From Cavenderia fasciculata (lineage: Eukaryota; Evosea; Eumycetozoa; Acytosteliales; Cavenderiaceae): a stretch of DNA of 64,000 bases. The stretch spans positions 496,001 through 560,000 of the forward strand of contig NW_004457624.1 of the NCBI RefSeq assembly GCF_000203815.1. The letters are read 5' to 3'. Both the position numbers and the translations under genes were made by a program. Shown piece by piece: positions 10,857-22,884 of the stretch. Every line of letters begins with the position of its first letter. The stretch's first letter is position 1. The notes beneath the pieces were generated by a model. The model was not told where the DNA came from, did not search any database, and worked only from the letters and a program-made list of their open reading frames with translations.

Positions 10857-12836
10857 TCAAATTATTTTATTATTTACTTTTTTTTTTTTCTTTTGTTGTT
10901 TTGTTGATGTGGTTGGTATTTGTTCCATAAATTCTTCAGATTGTAAATTTTGAATCATTGAAATAGCAGCACTTTTATCTCCATTTTCATACAATTTTTG
11001 TGCGGTGCCCAAGATTGTGTCAAATGCTGCTTCTACTTTCTCTTTATTGGTCGTATGGAAGTTAAACGCCCATTCTTCATCTAGCTCCCAATATGGTAAT
11101 GCCATCCTACCCATCTTGTCCAATGCCGATTCAACAGTCTCTTGATCTCTTTGTAACATTTCCATTACCTGTTCACTAGTATAGAGATTTGTATTATTCT
11201 TCATGATGAAAGCACCAATGATAGCTTTACACAATGCAATGATACAATTAAAGTTTTCTTTAGTTGGTGGGTACTTGTCAGTTCTTAATTGTCTAACACC
11301 ATTGTGCTGAAGGTATTTAGTAATCTTTTCTCTATCCCATTTAACTTTTAATTGTTGATCTGGTAGATTATAGTATTGATTATAGGTGCACTGTATCTTG
11401 ACTGCCAAGTCTGGTAGATTACGGGGTATCTCTTTGTTTCTCTTCAGCCATCGCACCAATTCTGTCCAATGCAGATTCCACCGTTTCCTCTCGATTCAAC
11501 CAATCAAATATATGTTGTCTCGAATAGATGTCACGATTGTTGCTAATGATGAGAATAATAGCAATCGATTTACACATATGGATGATACAATTAAAGTTGT
11601 CTTGGGTGGCTGGATACTTTGTTGTACTAAACTTTCTAATACCATTGTTGAGTAGGTATTGAGTCAGTTTGGGTTTATCCCATTCAACAAACCTTTGTTG
11701 GTAGACAAGACTGTAGTATCGATTGTTGGTGTATTTAATCTTGGCAAGGAGGTATGGATGGTTTCGAGGTATCTCTTTGTTCATCTCGACCAGCATAACC
11801 TTTACTATATTTGCCAGCGGACCACGACCATATCCAGGTAGACCCATTACATATGCCGACACTACAAATAATGTAGCCATGTATGTGTATGATGGTGGAA
11901 GATGACGTTGCATTACACCAAACAATGGTGTTGCCATACCGGTGAATGCTCTGTCCAGATCCATTTTACCGTTACCCGTTCGATTTAACGTGAATTCTAA
12001 GTCTTGATCCAACAATCTCGATATTTCATTCATCAACAAAGTTGCAAATTGAATGCAGATTGGTGTTATTTCAGCTTTGATACTTGGAGATTTTTCTGAA
12101 CCTCTAACAAAACCAGCTTCCTTTAAATATTGTCCCAATATTTCTTCGGTCCAATCTTTAGAGATATCAACGCCCTTTACATCTATCACATTTCCATATC
12201 GATAGGGGTAGTTACATTCATCGTTTACACCAGCTACTTCAATACCAGGTTCTACAAATGGTGTCTTTTTATTCTTTTTTCTTTTTATTTTTTTCTTTTC
12301 TTCTACTTGAGTTGTCTTTGTTGTTCTTTAATAATAATAATAATTGTAAGTATTAATATCATCTCATTTGGATAATATATTTATTATATATATTTATATA
12401 TTACATACGCATCATTTGTATTTTGCTTTTCATTATGATCATCATCGTCACTACCGTCCTCTATTCTTGGTTGATCTAACTTATTGTTGTTGTTGTTGTT
12501 GTTTTGAATTGTATCATTATGATCATCTTCACTACCATCTTTGATTCTTGATTTATCTGTTTCTACATTGTTGTTGTTTTGAATTGTATCATAATGATCA
12601 TCACTGCCATCATCGATTCTTGGTTGATCTAGATCTCTTTCTACATTGTTGTTGTTTTGAATTGTATCACAAACATCATCGTCATCATCATCATCGATTC
12701 TTGGTTGATCTATTTCTAACTTGTTAACTACAGTATATGCATGATCATGATCATCATCATTTTCTTGTTCTTTGATGTTATCTCTTTGCACAGACTCTAA
12801 TCCACTCGTTGCTTGACCAACATATATATGTTTCAC
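10857..12836 (-). pseudogene. YNYGNV family copy G with internal duplication
   Basis: Exon 1 (to 12409) encodes an acidic repeat region. The intron is 12326-12408 (GTATGT ... TTAAAG), and exon 2 starts at 12325 with TTKTTQVEEKKK and keeps phase. The core runs normally through YRYGNV, LGQYLKEAGFVRGS, AYVMGLPGYGRG, YSLVYQQR and STTKYPAT to ESALDRIG. The sequence then switches frame into a second core segment that restarts at NKEIPRNLPDL and repeats the YYNLPDQ, KYPPT and MGRMALPYW parts. The C terminus after WAF is unrelated to other copies and ends in a Lys-rich tail. This looks like unequal recombination between two paralogues. The start codon of exon 1 is not certain. One main break is visible, so it may encode only the first part. 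Confidence 0.6.
12430..12725 (-). repeat. coding minisatellite in exon 1 of copy G
   Basis: Four degenerate units of about 20-27 codons each read approximately DQPRIDDGSDDHYDTIQNNN. The DNA units are clearly similar (TTCTTGGTTGATCT, TTGTTGTTTTGAATTGTATC, ATGATCATC). The product is strongly acidic with Asn runs. Length variation between strains is likely. Confidence 0.75.
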
Positions 12837-13123
12837 AACAAACTCTGAAATCTTTCGATAGACAATATATATCCATGCAAGACCAAATAAATATTATCTT
12901 GAAGAGATGAAGGTCGATGTTTCTCTATCTCTACCATGCTGCTTTAAATATTAAGTCGTTTTTCGTATCGTCGATTTGGTTATCTACTAAAAAAACAAAC
13001 CCTCGTTGTCATTGTTTCGGGGTATGAATAATATTATTGATGATGCAGAATAATCCCACTATTTTTATTATTATTATTACTAATTAATTAGTTAACTTTA
13101 TCACTTGAACAACACCAGAGTGT

Positions 13124-15425
13124 TTAATACCAATGTTTGCTAGAGTGTCTGTTGGTCGTATATTGATCTACCACTTTTATGTTTGAGTGTGGACCAATAT
13201 TTAAGTGTTTAGGTGTTTCCTTGGGGTCTAGTCTCTTGTCATTGTAGAAAAAATCTACGCTGTCCTTGTCTTTGATTCCAACTTGTTGACAGAATCGGAG
13301 CATCATACTGCCAAAGGTGGTATTGATGTCGAAAATAAATGACACTGTGTCATCAGCATGCTGCTTTTCGTAGAAGAGTTCTAGTCTCGAGTTGACAAGA
13401 GTGGCGTTGATTATAGAGTCCATTTCAAGAGATTGGTGGGTTGCTGGTTTGTTGGGGTCGATCAAGGCGCCAGTCGACGCATTTGTAAAGTTGATTTGTT
13501 TGGGTTGAAGTTTATGCTTATCAAGAAACTTGCCTATCAATTGAGAGAGGATTGTGGTGTGTTTGTGAAGTGTATAGACTTCTTTCTCTTCCTCCTTCTC
13601 CTCTGTTTTCCATGATGGTACAATATGTATGTGAATAATATCAGGTACAATCAAGAGGAAAGAGTTGTTTTTAATTCGGTTGCTACCAATGTCACCATCA
13701 AGTTCCAATTTGACACCACTGTATTCGATACTCAAGTATCTGAATTCTGTTGGTGGAAGGGTATTTTGGTAGTATTCCCTCACAATATCCTCTAGTACAG
13801 TGGTATCTTGGACTCTCATAGAGAGTGCCTCCTTTAAATATCCTTGAACTTGAATGGTTTTCCACTTTGATTCCCACACCACTTTAACGAGACATCCATC
13901 TCGGAGACCCAATCCATAGACAAACATCGAGTCGGCTTTGTAGAGTGGTCGGTTAAGATACTTGAATCTAAAGCCCATGTCTTGAGTCTCGGTATACTCT
14001 ACCGATTTGTCAATACCAAACTCGACATAAAACATTCTCTTGACCTGTGCCAATGTTTCTAGAGTTGATACCTTGATATTCACCGCTTTTAAATCCCATT
14101 CAAATTTTAAATTTACCAAAAATGGTTGACTATAGATTGGTGGTGGTGGTGGTGAGTAAAACAAGTATGATATATTTCCATAGATTTGTGGCAATGATTT
14201 TTCGAGATACTCGGCAACACGAAAATAGCATTCTTTCAATGATTTCCAGACATCATCTTGAAATTCGTAATAGTAATAGGAATATTCCAAGTTATCCAGT
14301 ATCTCTTTCTTTAAACAACTATTGATTAGTGGATGGTGGCAATATCCAGGTACACCCAACTGAAATGCCAATAATGTGACAGCAACCATACTCGTCCTCA
14401 TCACCTGTGACCAAATTTTTTTTGTTTTCCAAAATGGTAGTACCATACTACCGATTATATCTAGTGCCGATTCAACAATCGCTATGCCAACATAATCATC
14501 GTCACCATCATCTTTTAATCCTATAAATTCCCCCACCTTTGCTTCTGTAAAGGAATTGTCAACACCGCCTACGACCACACACAATATCATTTTACACATC
14601 TTGTAGATATTACCATAGATGGGTTGTGTGGGTCGGTATCTAGTTGTTTTGTATTGTCTGATACTGTTGTGTTGTAGGTATTGTGTTAATTTGGGTTTGT
14701 CCCATACCACACCTCTATGTTGATCGACGAGACCATAGTATCTATTGTTGGTGTATTGTATCTTGACTGCGAGGTCTTGCAGACCACGGGGTATCTCTTT
14801 GATTTTAATCCCCTCTGCAAGAGTATGCTTTACAATATTTGGGAGAGACCCTCTACCAAATTTAGGAATACCCATTACATATGCTGCAATTGTGAGCAGT
14901 GTAGTCATAATAGAGTAGGATGGCGCGAGAAGACTTTGAAATCTTTCAAACAATGGTGATGCGATACCAGTGATTGCTCTGTTAAGATCCAATTGACCAC
15001 AACCAATTATTTCAAGTTTGTAAACGTGATCGTCTTCTAGTAATTTGCGAGACAATTCCGTCTTTAACAAGCCTACAAACTGAATGTATAGATTGGTGTC
15101 ATCTTTGCCTTGTTACTTGGAGTGTCGGCAGAACCTCTAACAAACCCAGCATCCTTTAAATATTGTCCCAATATTTCTTCATTCCATTCTTTGTTTGTAT
15201 CAACTAGTTGTACATATCTAATGACATTACCATAGTTGTATTTATGGTTATGTTCATCGTTGACACCCACTACCAATGTACCAGGTACTACAAATCGACT
15301 AGTCTTTTTAATTTCCTTGATCTTTTCTGTTGTTATTTAATTATAATAATAATAATTAATAGTCAGTTTAATCATTCATACATATAATACTGTTATTTAT
15401 ATATAAGATGGAATGTATACATACA

Positions 15426-15486
<61 letters not shown>

Positions 15487-15660
15487 ATTATTATTAATAG
15501 TAGTAGTCAAAGTTGTCGAAACAACATCATTATCGTCATGACGATCATGGTTATCATCTTGTTGAAGATTAATTCCTCCTACTTTGTTGACCTTATCATT
15601 TTCTTCTTTTTCTTCTTCTTCTTTCTTTATATAATCTCTTTCTATCTTTGATTTACTCAT
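13124..15660 (-). pseudogene. YNYGNV family copy H fused to four ubiquitin-like domains, interrupted
   Basis: Exon 1 (15660-15425) is Lys/Glu-rich and ends in a long polyAsn run. The intron is 15327-15424. Exon 2 opens with VNDEHNHKYNYGNV and LGQYLKDAGFVRGS, then the core (AAYVMGIPKFGRG, YYGLVDQHR, LLAFQLGV). The large open frame below 15070 encodes 648 residues. After the core (1-300) and a Pro run come four beta-grasp-like units at about 318-399, 402-475, 478-560 and 562-635. The last resembles SUMO/Rad60-SLD (FCQQVGIK, FFYNDKRLDP, ETPKHLN). No C-terminal Gly-Gly is present, so it is not an obvious conjugatable modifier. The reading frame is broken about once or twice near the 5' side. Translation from an internal Met could still yield the long protein. 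Confidence 0.6.
15427..15483. repeat. (TTA)n microsatellite coding polyAsn
   Basis: About 19 TTA units lie in exon 1 of copy H and read as Asn on the minus strand. Confidence 0.95.
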
Positions 15661-15824
15661 TCATGAACACAAACTGAATGGTCTCCCTCATCAGCAAAGT
15701 GGGTCTTTTGAGCATAATATTAATAATATAAAAATTAAATTAAATTTTTCAAACTACTAACTAACATGTTTGTGTAAATAAAGATTTATTATTATTATTG
15801 CCTGTTGTTTTAGATTGGAATTAA

Positions 15825-17209
15825 TTAATTGATTGATTGATGATTTCGTATCACTTTTATGTTTGCGTGTGGACCCATGTTTAAATGTTTAGGTGTTTCC
15901 TTGGGGTCTAGTTTCTTGTCATTGTAGAAAAATTCTACAGTGTGCTTGTCTTTGATTCCAACTTGTTGACAGAATCGTTGCATCATACTGTCAAAGGTGG
16001 TATTGATATGTAAAAGGTATGGTATTGTGTCAGCATGCTGGTTTTCGTATATGACATCTATTCTAGAGATGAAAAGAGTTACATTGATTATAGGACCATT
16101 TCAAGACCTTGGTCAGCTGGTATTTTGTTGGGATAGATCAAGGCGCCGGTCTATGCATTTGTAAAGTTGATTTGTTTGCGTGAAGTTTGTACTTTGCAAG
16201 AAACGAGTCAAATAATTTAGAGAGGAGTGTAGTCTGTTTGTCAAGTGCATAGATTTCTCTCTCCTCTGTATTCCAAGATGGTATAGCATGTACATGAATA
16301 ATATCAGATGATGTTACTATAAAGAGAACCGAGTCGTTTTCGATTTGATTCGAACCAATGTCACCATCAAGTTCCAATTTAACACCATTGTATTCTATAC
16401 GCAAAAGTTTAAATCAAATGGTGGAGGGGATGGTTGGAAATATACCTTGACAATATCCTCTAGTATAGTTTCGCCTTGGACCTTCATAAAGAGGTAGTCT
16501 TTATCAAAACCTTGAACTTGTATACACTTCCACTTTGTTTCCCACTCTACTTGAACGATCCATCTTGGAGACCCAACCCAGGGACAAACCTAGAGTAGTC
16601 CTTGTGGAGTGATCGACCGTCATACTTGAATCTAAAGTGTTGGTCTTGAGTCTCTTTATAAAGTTTAGAAATACCAAACATGAAGTAAAACATTTTCTTG
16701 ATCATTGCCAATGTTGCTTGGGTTGGTACATTCATATCCATGATTTTTGAATCCCATTCAAATTTTAAATTGATATATAATGAAAATGATGATGGTGTAT
16801 TGGAAGAATGTGGAGTGGATGTTGTTGTAGAACTTGATGGTGGTGGAAGTGGAGAGGAGGGTGTCCCAATATTTCTTCGGTCCATTCTTTCTTTGTGTCA
16901 ACTTGTTGTACATCAATGACATTACCATAGTTGTATTGTTGGTTGCGTTCATCGTTCACACCGGTGACTACCAATGTAGAACCAGGTTCTTCAAATTGAC
17001 CATACCTTTTAATTTCTTTTTTTCTCTTTTAATTGTTATATCAGCAGACTTTTTATTTATACCTTCTTTCTTCTTCTTCTTCTTTTCCATTGTTCTTTAT
17101 TATTAATAATAGCCAGTTAATCATTCACACAATAGGTTGTGCTAGTGACAACAATATCATCATTGTCTTCTTCTTTCTTTATATCTCTTTTTATCTCTGA
17201 TTTTCTCAT
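15825..17209 (-). pseudogene. YNYGNV family copy I: N-terminal motif joined to ubiquitin-like repeats, core lost
   Basis: Exon 1 (17209 to about 17125, MRKSEIKRDIKKEEDNDD) resembles exon 1 of copy H. Exon 2 starts after TAATAAAG near 17097 with a Lys tract, then VNDERNQQYNYGNV and WTEEILG. At that point the whole core is missing, and a Pro/Ser/Thr linker leads directly into the four ubiquitin-like units. These match copy H segment by segment (INLKFEWD, FRFKYDGRSL, YNGVKLELDGDIGSN, CQQ, ETPKHLNMGP) and end with a stop at 15825-15827. Several frame interruptions (about four) make this a decayed copy. It must derive from an H-like ancestor by internal deletion. Confidence 0.65.
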
Positions 17210-17491
17210 TCATAAATTAAATTAACACTGAATGATCATTCTATAGCTACCCGTTGGGATTGTATGGGGTATAAATAAATTATAAATTAATAATAAATAC
17301 TAGTGAAAATTGGTACTTTCATTTGAGAAATGCGTGCAAATCATCTGATTGTTGATTGTTCAAGAGTGAGACGATTTGTTTGTTTGTTTATCTTCAGAGC
17401 AGAGTCAGTAAAGTAGGTAGAACTATATATATATATATTGGTTGGTTATTTATGCAAAGATAGATATAGATAAAAGGATAGAAAGAATATT

Positions 17492-18085
17492 ATGTCATTC
17501 TTATTATTTCATTTAAGAAGTGGATGGGCAGTCGATCAAGCCATCCTCTCTGAAGAAGATAGAGTAGTTGTTATACGTTTCGGTCACGATTGGGACAAGG
17601 ACTGTATGAAACAAGATGAAATATTAGCTGCCATCGCTGAAAAGGTATCAAATATGGCACTTATCTATGTAGTATGTATCATCCCTTTCATCATCATCAT
17701 CAATGATTATATATGACTAACTTGTCTCTCTCTCTCTCTCTTTACTCTATTTAGGTTGATATCTCTGAAGTACCAGACTTTAACAAGATGTATGAATTGT
17801 ATGATCCTTGTACTACAATGTTTTTCTTTAGAAATAAACATATTATGATTGATCTTGGAACTGGTAATAATAACAAAAGTATGTATCTCTCGAGAGAGTA
17901 TTGCTGATGATCAAAAACACACAACCATATACTAACTAAAGTCTCTTTTATTAACAATAGTTAATTGGCCATTAACGAGTAAACAAGATATGATTGATAT
18001 TATAGAAACTGTTTATGTTGGTGCTAGAAAGGGTAAAGGTCTTGTAATCTCTCCCAAAGATTATTCTACCAAATACAAATACTAG
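17492..18085 (+). CDS. txnl4a: U5 snRNP protein Dim1 / TXNL4A (142 aa)
   Basis: Three exons: 17492-17671, 17755-17878 and 17961-18085, with introns 17672-17754 and 17879-17960. They are in phase and give exactly 142 residues, the usual family length. The thioredoxin-like fold is recognisable from MSFLLFHLRSGWAVDQAI, RFGHDWDKDCMKQDE, DISEVPDFNKMYELYDP, MFFFRNKHIMIDLGTGNNNKI (split by intron 2) and IDIIETVYVGARKGKGLV. Dim1 is a core component of the U5 and tri-snRNP complex needed for pre-mRNA splicing in the nucleus. Conservation is high along the whole length. The gene is in tail-to-tail arrangement with the RasGEF gene. Confidence 0.96.
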
Positions 18086-18447
18086 AGAGACAACAACGAC
18101 AATACAACAACCAAGTCTTACACATTCATCCTGTATATATCAAACTTACGACGCTCAAACAAACGAATATGAATGGATCTCTCTTTGATCAACCACTGCG
18201 ATCCAACCAACCAACCAACCAACCCTTTATCGATCAATTGGATTAACAACTTTGCGCACGAAATATAAATATTCATAGATTGATTCACAAATTGGAAACA
18301 GAACAAACAAACAAAACACCAGTAAAGTGATTATTATATAATGCAACTCTCCAAAGTAAACTGGAGTTTTATAAATTAATATTACTACAAGTAGTATTAT
18401 TGGTTATTATTATTATTATTTGGATCTATTATTATTATTATTAATTA
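18086..18447. other. spacer between convergent genes
   Basis: AT-rich, 362 bases, with a CCAA tetranucleotide run near 18203-18226. I see no gene in it. It holds the 3' ends of the Dim1 and RasGEF transcripts. Confidence 0.7.
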
Positions 18448-21400
18448 TTATAATGCCTCTTTTCCTTTTTTTAATGTTGGAAAGAAGGATTTCTTTCTTT
18501 CAAGTGTTTTTGTGTTTAAAGTTGACATTGTCATGGTTCGAGTTGGTTGTTCACAAATATTACTTGCTTTGTACAACTAAAAGAAAAGAAAGAAATATTA
18601 ATTAGTATTATATTATTATTATTTGTTTTGTTTTGTTTTTTGTTTTTTTGTTGTTTGTATCACTTACATCTTTATCAGATAAAATTAAAGTTTGTTGTAA
18701 CATTTTAGCAATGGAATCGACTTTTTTAAGATGGTATGGTACAGTTTGGAAACGATGGATATCGGTCAAGATCTTGGAGATCATTTGCATTTTGGTGAAA
18801 TTGATGTATCCATTGTCGAGGTTATCTTGATTGGCATCCTCGATAAAGACAAGGTCACGAAGATAGACGGCCATGTAGGGCAGGCAAGGGAACGAATGTA
18901 CAGCCATAGCCTTTCGATAGTTGGCATAGTTTTGAGAGGCACTCGTTTGTAGTGTCAACAACTCGAATGAATCCAACATATTTTTGGGTAATCCCTCCCA
19001 GGTCTTTTTGAGTCGTTGTATCGATCCCAAATTCAATCCCAACATTACTCCCATCAATGTATTCCAATTATTCAATTTTAATAATATCTCTGCAATCGTT
19101 ATAAATCTTTTTAATACTGTTATTCTTTGTTTAACATTTCTTTCTAATAATATTTCCTAAATGTAAATAAAAACAAATATTAGTTTCTATCCATTAATAT
19201 ATTTCTATTCTACTTTAATTTCTATTCTCTTACAGTAGCAACCCAATAACTAACACTATTGGAACGTTTAATAAATGCTTGGATGTTTGGAACCTTGTCT
19301 GAAGCATCTGATTTGTTCCAGGCTTGATGGTGAAGATCGGAGGGTGTAATTTTACAATAGAGTGTAAACTCTATGAGGGTGAGCTGACGAGCAATCTCGA
19401 CTGGATGTACGTCGAGAAAGGTCGAGGTCGGGAGCAGTTGTTTGGGGAGTAGTACCTCTGGATAGGCGTCATTGTTGGCCATTTCCAGGGCTTCGGCGGC
19501 AGCTTTACTTGGGAAAAAGTAGATAGAGCTATCCTTGTCTTTAAACTTGTCGGTTGATTTACGACTCTCTGTGTGATGACGGATCAAATCTGCTTTGAGC
19601 ATATTTTGTAAAATGTCAATAGCATCATCACGCACTTGCAACTCGTAACGATGTACAATCCAATCAACTGCCTCGGCACCTAGGAACGACGCTCTAATAG
19701 TCTTTAACTTCTTTTTACGTTCTTTTAGTGGTAGTGCTCGCATCATAATAGTCGACAGTGTCTCTGTATCGTGGAGTGGTACGAGGTCACGCAGACTCTG
19801 TGACGAGTCACGTGAGCTAGAGGACAAGTTTTGGGCATTGAGGTATTTAATGACGTGAGACGAGACTGACTTTTTGAGATGGTTGCCCCATTTAACATTG
19901 AATTTGATAATCACCTCTAAAAATTGTACAAACAATTTATAGAGTGCTGGCGATGAAAAATCATATCCATGTCCTTCAACCCATTTCTTTAATACATTAA
20001 TCACTCTAAATTTAATATGATTTGTCATTTGTTCAAGATCTTTATCTGACGTTGTCGTAGTGGTTGTAGTTGTAGTTGTTGTGGTAGTTGTTGTAGAGGA
20101 TGAAGTAGATGAAAAAGAGGAAGAAGACGAGTCGTGGTGAAGCATGGCAGTGGTGCCAAGTGAATGGGACGAAGCGTTGGGAGATACCATTGGAGTCAGC
20201 ACAGTTGGTGTGGCAAGACTTGACAATATACTACCATTTCCATTATGTATAACTGTAAGTGGTGATGATGAAGATGATGATGATGATCCAGCTGAAGATG
20301 ATAATGATGTTGACAATAATGAAATATTATTATTATTACTATTATTTTGATTATTTTGATTATTAGTATTATTTTGTTGTTGATTTATGTTAATATGTTG
20401 ATTTTGATTAATATTTGAAGTAGAAGTTGCAATTGGATTTGTACCTAATGGATCATTAAATCGATCCCATAAAAGTTGAAGTAATTCATGGTCTTTGATA
20501 TAGTAGTGGTATGTGTATAGAACATCTTCAACATGTTGTGTTCCAGTATAATTGGATATATCTGTCATTAAACCAACAATTTTTACCAATTGACCTGCCA
20601 ATACATTTCCATGAACATCAAATACCAACCCATCATCTTTACTCTTATTATTACTATTATTATTTGTTGTATTAGTTGTACTTGTTGATGTACTACTTGT
20701 TGTATCTTCTAATTTTTTTGAACCATTTGCAAGACAATCCAACTCATCAAAAGTGGTTGATTTTAGCATTGATAGTTGAACGTGTGGTTGAGAGAGAGCG
20801 CGAGACAAGGTTTCTTGGATGATGGATGAAAAGTCACCTTCGTAGCATGTACTCTCCCACGATGGTAGGGTCACCTCGCTTTGGGTACGTCTACGCAGCA
20901 TGGTTGGAGATGCACGTCCGCTGGATGGATGAGCTGGGTCAATGACATTATTATTATTAAGAGGAAGAACCTCCTCTTCGGTCAGCAGTGCCTCGTTTTT
21001 GAGGTTGACAACTGATATGGACCGGTTGATGGGCTGCAAAGGACCAAACGAGTTGCGTTTACTGCTCGACCGTGGTGAAGAGGGTGTGTTGATAGATGGG
21101 AGGAAATACTTTAGATAGGATCCATTGTGTGAAGGGGGTGGAGGGGTTTTTCGATGTTGAGATTGCTCGTGCAGCTGTTGTTGTTGTTGAGATTGTTGTT
21201 GAGGCGAAGAGTGGAGATAGATCGATGTGCGGGGTGATGTATAGGAAGATTCGACGTGATGGACGCCGACAAGGTGAGATGAGAGTGGACACGAGCCAGC
21301 CGAGCTGATACCGCTGCCGCTGCTGATACTGCTGTGTAGGCTATTTTCAGTGGTCGACGGACAGCTACCCGACGTGTCTGTACCGCTGCCAATATCGTCG

Positions 21401-21735
21401 CCAGAGCCAGCTGTCAACTTGCCCAACGTAGTCGTTGAAAACGACTTGCTTCTGTGGTTGTTGGTGGGTGATACCGACGGGCTGCTTGCGCCGTCCATCT
21501 CGTGGTGGTGGTGTAGGTGCGCCGTCGACGACGACGAGTGTTGGAATATTTCATTAATCTTGATGGTTGGAGATGGGAACGTATTCGAATTGGAAGGTTT
21601 TATAAAACTCTTGATTCTTCGGATCGTCGATGATGTCAGCGTCTTTCCACCCAACTGTTTGTTGCTTATGGTTGGTGATGATGACGTAGATGTCGACGTA
21701 GACGATGATGATTCAACGTGCTGTATGTCATCCAT
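18448..21735 (-). CDS. Ras guanine nucleotide exchange factor with REM, DEP and RasGEF domains (about 1039 aa)
   Basis: Three exons: 21735-19234, 19156-18668 and 18576-18448, with GTAAG donors and in-phase joins (VAT|EILLER; LSDKD|LYKASN). Residues 1-365 are low-complexity Ser/Thr/Gln/Pro. The REM (RasGEF_N) domain begins near 368 (GQLVKIVGLMTD) and is split by an Asn/Ser/Thr insertion at 432-567. The DEP domain spans about 665-745 (SFLGAEAVDWIVHRY). The CDC25-type catalytic domain spans about 772-1000 (EIARQLTLIEFTLYCKI, AWNKSD, SNSVSYWVAT, NWNTLMGVMLGLN, LPYMAVYLRDLVFIED). RasGEFs load GTP on Ras at membranes; DEP usually aids membrane recruitment. Dictyostelids have dozens of Gef genes, so I do not assign a letter. 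Confidence 0.93.
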
Positions 21736-22884
21736 ATTTGTTAGGGTTATTTTAAATAATTATTATTATATTTGGTAATCGTCCACTTTTCTTTTCTTTT
21801 CTTTTTGTTTTGAAATTTGGATAAGGATATGGATGGATGGATGGATGGATGTTGGAAAAAAAATTAAATTATAATACTTTTTGTTGACTTTGGGGAAAAA
21901 ATAAGATTGTCTTTGTGATTGATTGATTAGTAATTGATGAATATGATTTATGATTATTATTATTGCCTGGGGGGAAATTAAACTAAACTAAAATAAATGT
22001 AAATGGTTATAATATAAATAATTTAAAAGATATAAATAGTTAGTTTCATAATTTAAATCAAAAATAAAATAATTATTATTAGAGCAAGAAAGTATTATGG
22101 TAATAGTTTTTGATGATGATGATGTTGACAGTGACAAAAGAAGAGGAGGATGAGGAGCAGTAGTAGTAGGAATAGGTACAACCAAATTAAATTATCGGTT
22201 GCATATTGTGTTTTGTTGTTGGAAAAAAAAAAAAAAAAAAAAAGTTTGATTGCAGCAATACACTTTCCATGTTTGTTTACCCAATTGTAAAAAAGGGTGT
22301 GGAAGCAGCAGCAGAAGAGTAGTGTCATTTGAGGGGAGTGTTAATAATAATAATGTGATGAACAGAGGAGGAGGAGGACTGAGCTTAGTTTATGTCGTCG
22401 TGACGCTACTGCCTTTATGACAAAAAGTACAAACCTACAAGCAGATTGCATGGGAAAAATAAGCAACGTTGATTTGGTGGTGTAGTTTGTTGTTGAATAA
22501 TTAGACGGGTGCCAGATCACTCACTCACACACACACACACACAACACAATAATTATATATTTATAAATAAAAAAAATATAGATGTACAAAATGAAGATCC
22601 TGAAAGAGATTGATGCTCAAATGGATCAAACAACAACAACAAGTGATTGGAATGATTGCAGAGGAGGAATAATATAAAAATAAATATTGTCACAAAAGAT
22701 TTAAACAAGTCAAAATCTATAAATGGACTGATTGACTGATTGGATTGTTTGATTGATTCACAATCAGCGACTCTTTCCCACTCACGATGGTTTATATAAA
22801 AAAAAAAAAAGAAGGGTGGCACCCTGGCACTTTTAAAAAAAACATTTGATTTCCATCGATGAAAGAGTGTGTGTGTATGTGTGC

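Noticed and set aside
1-17209. A transposable element as the source of the YNYGNV array
   Set aside because: No transposase, reverse transcriptase, terminal repeats or target-site duplications were seen. Copies keep their intron, which points to DNA-level tandem duplication.
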